A stretch of 10,322 nucleotides of DNA. Source: Candidatus Cloacimonadota bacterium. GTDB taxonomy: Bacteria; Cloacimonadota; Cloacimonadia; Cloacimonadales; Cloacimonadaceae. The notes under the pieces were generated by a model that worked only from the letters and a program-made list of their open reading frames with translations, made no database searches and was not told where the DNA came from. Where the stretch lies: positions 1 to 10,322 of the forward strand of contig VGPI01000063.1 in the NCBI GenBank assembly GCA_016875595.1, given 5' to 3'. Shown here one piece after another: positions 7,174-10,322 of the stretch. The translations under genes were made by a program, and so were the position numbers. The first letter of the stretch is position 1; the number at the start of each line of letters is the position of its first letter.

Positions 7174-10140
7174 ATGAAGATGGAAGACCTGAACTATTAT
7201 TACAATAAATTCAAGTTTGGTGAGGACATATTCCACCAACTGATGCAGAATCGGGTCAGGGATATCCTGCTCGTCTCCACCTTTTATGATGCCTTTATCT
7301 TTGAGCAGGATGGACGCCTCTCAGAACAGATCTTTGGGGAATACCGCCAGCTCAATCTGACCATTGCCCCCCGGATCACCAGCGTTCCCACCGGAACCGA
7401 CGCTCTGGCAAAGATCAAGGATCATGAATATGATCTGGTGATAACGATGATGCGGATCGGGGAGATCGGTCCATTTCAATTAGCCCGGAGCATCAAGGAA
7501 TACAAGCCTGCGTTGCCTGTTTTACTGCTGCTTAATGTCCAGTCCGATTATATCATCTGGGAGAACCACGAGTCAGATAAGCGCTATATTGACGACGTCT
7601 TTCTCTGGAACGGCGATACCAAGCTCTTCCTGGCGATGGTCAAGAGCGTCGAGGATAAGCTCAACGTAGAAGAAGATACTCATCAGGGACTGATGCGTGT
7701 CATCCTTCTGGTCGAGGACTCGGTACACTACTATTCGATGTTCTTGCCCTCGCTATATTCCATGGTGATGCGCCAGACCCAAAAACTGATCGAAGAGGAA
7801 GTGAGCGATATCAACAAACGTCTCCGGATGCGGGTTCGTCCGAAGGTGCTACTTGCCCACAACTACGATGAAGCCATCCATCTCTATGAAAAATATAGGG
7901 AATACCTGCTCTGCGTGATCTCTGATGTCCGTTACCGGATCGGCAAAGACGTGGATCCGATCGCAGGGATCAAACTTATCAGCCAGATCAAGGCGGATAA
8001 TATTGAACTGCCGATCATACTCCAGTCCTCCGAGGATGAGAACGAACAGCATGCCAAAGAACTTGGCGTGCATTTCCTCAATAAGAACTCCAAGCATCTC
8101 TTTGCCGATCTGCGCAGTTACATGCTCAACAACCTCGGCTTTGGCAATTTCCTCTTCCGCGACAAGAATGGCAGAGTCATTGACGAAGCTGCCAACATCG
8201 CTGAATTTGAAAACAAGATCCTGCATATCCCGGATGAATCCCTGCTCTTCCACAGTAAGTTCAATCACTTTTCAAACTGGTTGGTGGCGCATGGCGAGAT
8301 CCAGATTGCCAAAAAGATCCGCCCCATGAAAATCGAGGACTTTGCCGATAAAGACGAGCTCCGGCAATTCCTCTATCATATCTTCCGCACTGTCCGGATC
8401 GAGAAAAACCGCGGTAAGATCATCAATTTTGATGCCGTCTCACTCTCCGAAATGAATCAGGTCATCCGTCTAACCGAAGGTTCACTCGGAGGAAAGGGGC
8501 GTGGTTTGGCATTTCTCAATGCCCTGCTCTGCACCATGGACTATGACAAGAAGTTTGACGACGTAAGCATCTCCCTACCCAGCACGGCAATCATCGGCAC
8601 CATTGAGTTTGACCAGTTTGTCGAGCGCCATATAGTGCTCGAAGAGATTGGCAGTAAGAGCGATGAAGAGATCGACCTGCTCTTTATCAATGGTGATCTG
8701 AGCGACACGCTGATCCATCGTCTGAAGATTTATCTCGAGCGCATCACTTACCCTATTGCAGTACGCTCTTCCAGCTTGCTCGAGGACTCTCAGGCACAGC
8801 CCTTGGCAGGAGTATACCGCACTTTCATGCTGCCCAATAATCATCCTGATAAAGCTGAACGGCTCAAACAACTGATGAACGCCATCAAACTGGTCTTTGC
8901 CTCCGTCTTTTTGTCCGATGCACGAAACTTTCTGGAAGCATTGAATTTTAAGGCGGAAGAGGAGAAGATGGCGGTCATCATCCAGGAGATAGCCGGTGGC
9001 ATGCATGGCGAACACTTTTACTACCCGCATCTCTCGGGAGTGGCACAATCCTACAACTTCTACCCCACCTCTCATATGCAGCATACCGATGGCATCGCCA
9101 ACATCGCCCTCGGACTGGGCAAATCAGTGGTCGAGGGCAAGCTCAACCACCGCTTTTGTCCGCTCTATCCCGAGACCGATCTGGTCAGCCAGGAAGACCT
9201 TATCCGCTCTTCTCAGAAGGAGTTTTATGCGTTGGAGCTGTCCCAACGAGAGTTTGACCTCCGTGGCGGTGAGGAGATCACCCTGAAAAAACTCCATCTC
9301 AAGACCGCCGATCAGCATGGCGTCCTCCAGTACTGTGCCTCGGTGTGGGATTACCAAAACGACCGCCTGACGGACAACACAGAAACGCCGGGGCTGAAAG
9401 TAATCACTTTTGCCAGCATCCTCAAGTACCATCATTTCCCGCTTGCCCGGATAGTGGCGGAATTGCTTGAGATCGGAGAAGTGGCATTGGGCATTCCGGT
9501 CGAGATCGAATTTGCTGTCAATCTTGATTATGACTACCGCTACAACCAAAAGCCCACCTTCTTTATCCTCCAGATCAGACCCCTTTCCGTCACTACCGAG
9601 GCATACCGCATCAACACCGACAAATTGGACATGAGCGACCTGCTGATGTACACCGAGCATGGCATGGGCAATGGCGTCATCAATGAGGTGACTGATATCG
9701 TCTATCTCGATCCGGCTCGTTTTGACAAGACCAATACCGTCGAAATGCAGGACGAGATCGAACGATTCAACACCAAGATGCACAAGCTCGGCAAACGCTA
9801 TATCCTGATCGGACCGGGACGTTGGGGCAGCCGTGACCGTTTCCTTGGCATTCCAGTCCGCTGGCCTCAGATCAATCGAGCTAAAGTAATCATAGAGACC
9901 GGACTGTGCGACTTCATCGTGGAAGCATCCCAGGGAACGCATTTCTTCCACAATCTTGTGGCGATGAACGTGGGATACTTCACCATACCTTATGTCTCTC
10001 AGACCGATTTTGTCGATTGGGACTGGCTTCTGGAACAGCCGGTGGAAGAACGGGGAGTCTTCTTTGTCCAGGTGGAATTTGACCATCCTTTGGTCGTAAG
10101 AATGGACGGCAAGACCGGTATTGCCGTAATCCACAAGTAA
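7174..10140 (+). CDS. Two-receiver / PEP-pyruvate-binding (ATP-grasp) fusion protein
   Basis: A cytoplasmic protein of 988 residues from this start. Residues about 27-160 are a receiver-like fold that has lost its chemistry: DLVITMMRIGE (87-97) has Met92 where the phospho-accepting Asp belongs, and the acidic pair after strand 1 is gone. Residues about 175-311 are a second receiver with intact sites: Glu181/Asp182 (ILLVEDS), phospho-acceptor Asp251 (CVISDVRY), Ser285 (ILQSS), Lys304 (FLNKN). After a linker comes the PPDK/PpsA ATP-grasp domain, about 430-808, with GGKGRG (Lys441), AVRSSSLLED (Arg531), EIEF (Glu777/Glu779) and ILQIRP (Gln800, Arg802), which match the ATP-binding residues of pyruvate phosphate dikinase. 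A conserved C-terminal region follows (GPGRWGSRDRFLGIPV, about 880; SQGTHFFHN, about 919). The swivelling phosphohistidine domain and the TIM barrel of PPDK/PpsA are absent, so it is not an ordinary PEP synthase. Start: AGGA (7163-7166) lies 7 bases before this ATG; in-frame TTG 7102 and ATG 7129 lack ribosome sites. The role is unknown; phosphorelay-controlled ATP-dependent transfer is a guess. Confidence 0.9.
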   Translation: MKMEDLNYYYNKFKFGEDIFHQLMQNRVRDILLVSTFYDAFIFEQDGRLSEQIFGEYRQLNLTIAPRITSVPTGTDALAKIKDHEYDLVITMMRIGEIGPFQLARSIKEYKPALPVLLLLNVQSDYIIWENHESDKRYIDDVFLWNGDTKLFLAMVKSVEDKLNVEEDTHQGLMRVILLVEDSVHYYSMFLPSLYSMVMRQTQKLIEEEVSDINKRLRMRVRPKVLLAHNYDEAIHLYEKYREYLLCVISDVRYRIGKDVDPIAGIKLISQIKADNIELPIILQSSEDENEQHAKELGVHFLNKNSKHLFADLRSYMLNNLGFGNFLFRDKNGRVIDEAANIAEFENKILHIPDESLLFHSKFNHFSNWLVAHGEIQIAKKIRPMKIEDFADKDELRQFLYHIFRTVRIEKNRGKIINFDAVSLSEMNQVIRLTEGSLGGKGRGLAFLNALLCTMDYDKKFDDVSISLPSTAIIGTIEFDQFVERHIVLEEIGSKSDEEIDLLFINGDLSDTLIHRLKIYLERITYPIAVRSSSLLEDSQAQPLAGVYRTFMLPNNHPDKAERLKQLMNAIKLVFASVFLSDARNFLEALNFKAEEEKMAVIIQEIAGGMHGEHFYYPHLSGVAQSYNFYPTSHMQHTDGIANIALGLGKSVVEGKLNHRFCPLYPETDLVSQEDLIRSSQKEFYALELSQREFDLRGGEEITLKKLHLKTADQHGVLQYCASVWDYQNDRLTDNTETPGLKVITFASILKYHHFPLARIVAELLEIGEVALGIPVEIEFAVNLDYDYRYNQKPTFFILQIRPLSVTTEAYRINTDKLDMSDLLMYTEHGMGNGVINEVTDIVYLDPARFDKTNTVEMQDEIERFNTKMHKLGKRYILIGPGRWGSRDRFLGIPVRWPQINRAKVIIETGLCDFIVEASQGTHFFHNLVAMNVGYFTIPYVSQTDFVDWDWLLEQPVEERGVFFVQVEFDHPLVVRMDGKTGIAVIHK

Positions 10141-10141
10141 T

Positions 10142-10322
10142 ATGCAGATCCACAATCAAAACTCCAGGCGCGGGATAATTGAAGCCAACTACTGGTCTGC
10201 CGAGATCGATATTCTGGAACGCACTATGCCCTATCGCGTTCAAAACATCCTGCTTATCGCCTCCCTGTATGATTCCTTCGTCTTTGAAGTCGATGGCTTC
10301 CTTGCCGAGCAGGTGGCTCAGG
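10142..10322 (+). CDS. Paralogue of the receiver/ATP-grasp protein, N-terminus only (3' end outside window)
   Basis: Sixty codons are visible from the ATG one base after the preceding stop codon (TAA-T-ATG), with no stop before the window edge. Residues 32-57 (RVQNILLIASLYDSF, then VFEVDGFLAEQ) align without gaps to residues 27-52 of the upstream protein (RVRDILLVSTFYDAF, then IFEQDGRLSEQ): 15 of 26 identical by hand count. This is therefore the start of a second protein whose first domain is the same receiver-like type; as in the upstream protein, the acidic pair expected after strand 1 is missing. There is no clear Shine-Dalgarno sequence, so translation is probably coupled to the upstream gene. 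An in-frame ATG at codon 29 is a less likely start because it falls only three residues before the conserved block. Whether the ATP-grasp part is also present cannot be seen. Confidence 0.85.
   Translation, partial: MQIHNQNSRRGIIEANYWSAEIDILERTMPYRVQNILLIASLYDSFVFEVDGFLAEQVAQ

Noticed and set aside
7174..10140. Annotation as phosphoenolpyruvate synthase or pyruvate phosphate dikinase
   Set aside because: Only the ATP-binding N-terminal domain of those enzymes is recognisable; the catalytic phosphohistidine and PEP-binding domains are absent, and two receiver-like domains are fused in front.
9124..10155. Open frame of 343 codons on the minus strand opposite the receiver/ATP-grasp gene
   Set aside because: It lies wholly antisense to a strongly supported coding frame, has no recognisable domain and has no ribosome site; it reflects codon bias of the sense gene.

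Overview
The window reads as chromosomal DNA of a Gram-negative, probably anaerobic bacterium. The best lineage guess is Candidatus Cloacimonadota or a close relative in the Fibrobacterota-Chlorobiota-Bacteroidota group. The guess rests on a secreted protease ending in a 'YPNPFNP' type C-terminal sorting domain, preceded by the 'LPVTMSSF ... LQW.TQSES' module that is very common in Cloacimonadota exoproteins, and on an outer-membrane TonB-dependent receptor. No marker gene confirms it.

Layout. (1) 2-1642, plus strand: the 3' two-thirds or so of a BtuB-like TonB-dependent receptor, cut by the left edge. (2) 1643-1920: a convergent intergenic region full of DNA or RNA structure: a perfect, loopless 46-bp palindrome built of 11-bp units, a long stem-loop with a 12-bp stem, and a GC-rich 8-bp hairpin. 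(3) 5718-1921, minus strand: a 1265-residue secreted subtilisin-family (S8) protease with a complete catalytic triad, Ig-like and jelly-roll modules and a C-terminal sorting domain. (4) 5719-6119: a divergent intergenic region with one candidate promoter for the protease. (5) 6135-7013, plus strand: a membrane-anchored or secreted beta-propeller-like protein of unknown function. (6) 7174-10140, plus strand: a roughly 990-residue cytoplasmic protein with two receiver-like domains (the first degenerate, the second intact) fused to a PPDK/PpsA-type ATP-grasp domain, but without the usual phosphohistidine and TIM-barrel domains. (7) 10142 to the right edge, plus strand: the start of a second gene whose N-terminus is clearly paralogous to the preceding gene, separated from its stop codon by one base.

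How the genes relate. The receptor, the protease and the propeller protein belong to the cell envelope or exterior. The two right-hand genes look like one signalling or metabolic unit: tandem paralogues, translationally coupled, with receiver input domains and, in the first, a nucleotide-binding output. That pair is the most unusual content of the window. The palindromic element at 1672-1728 is the most striking non-coding feature.
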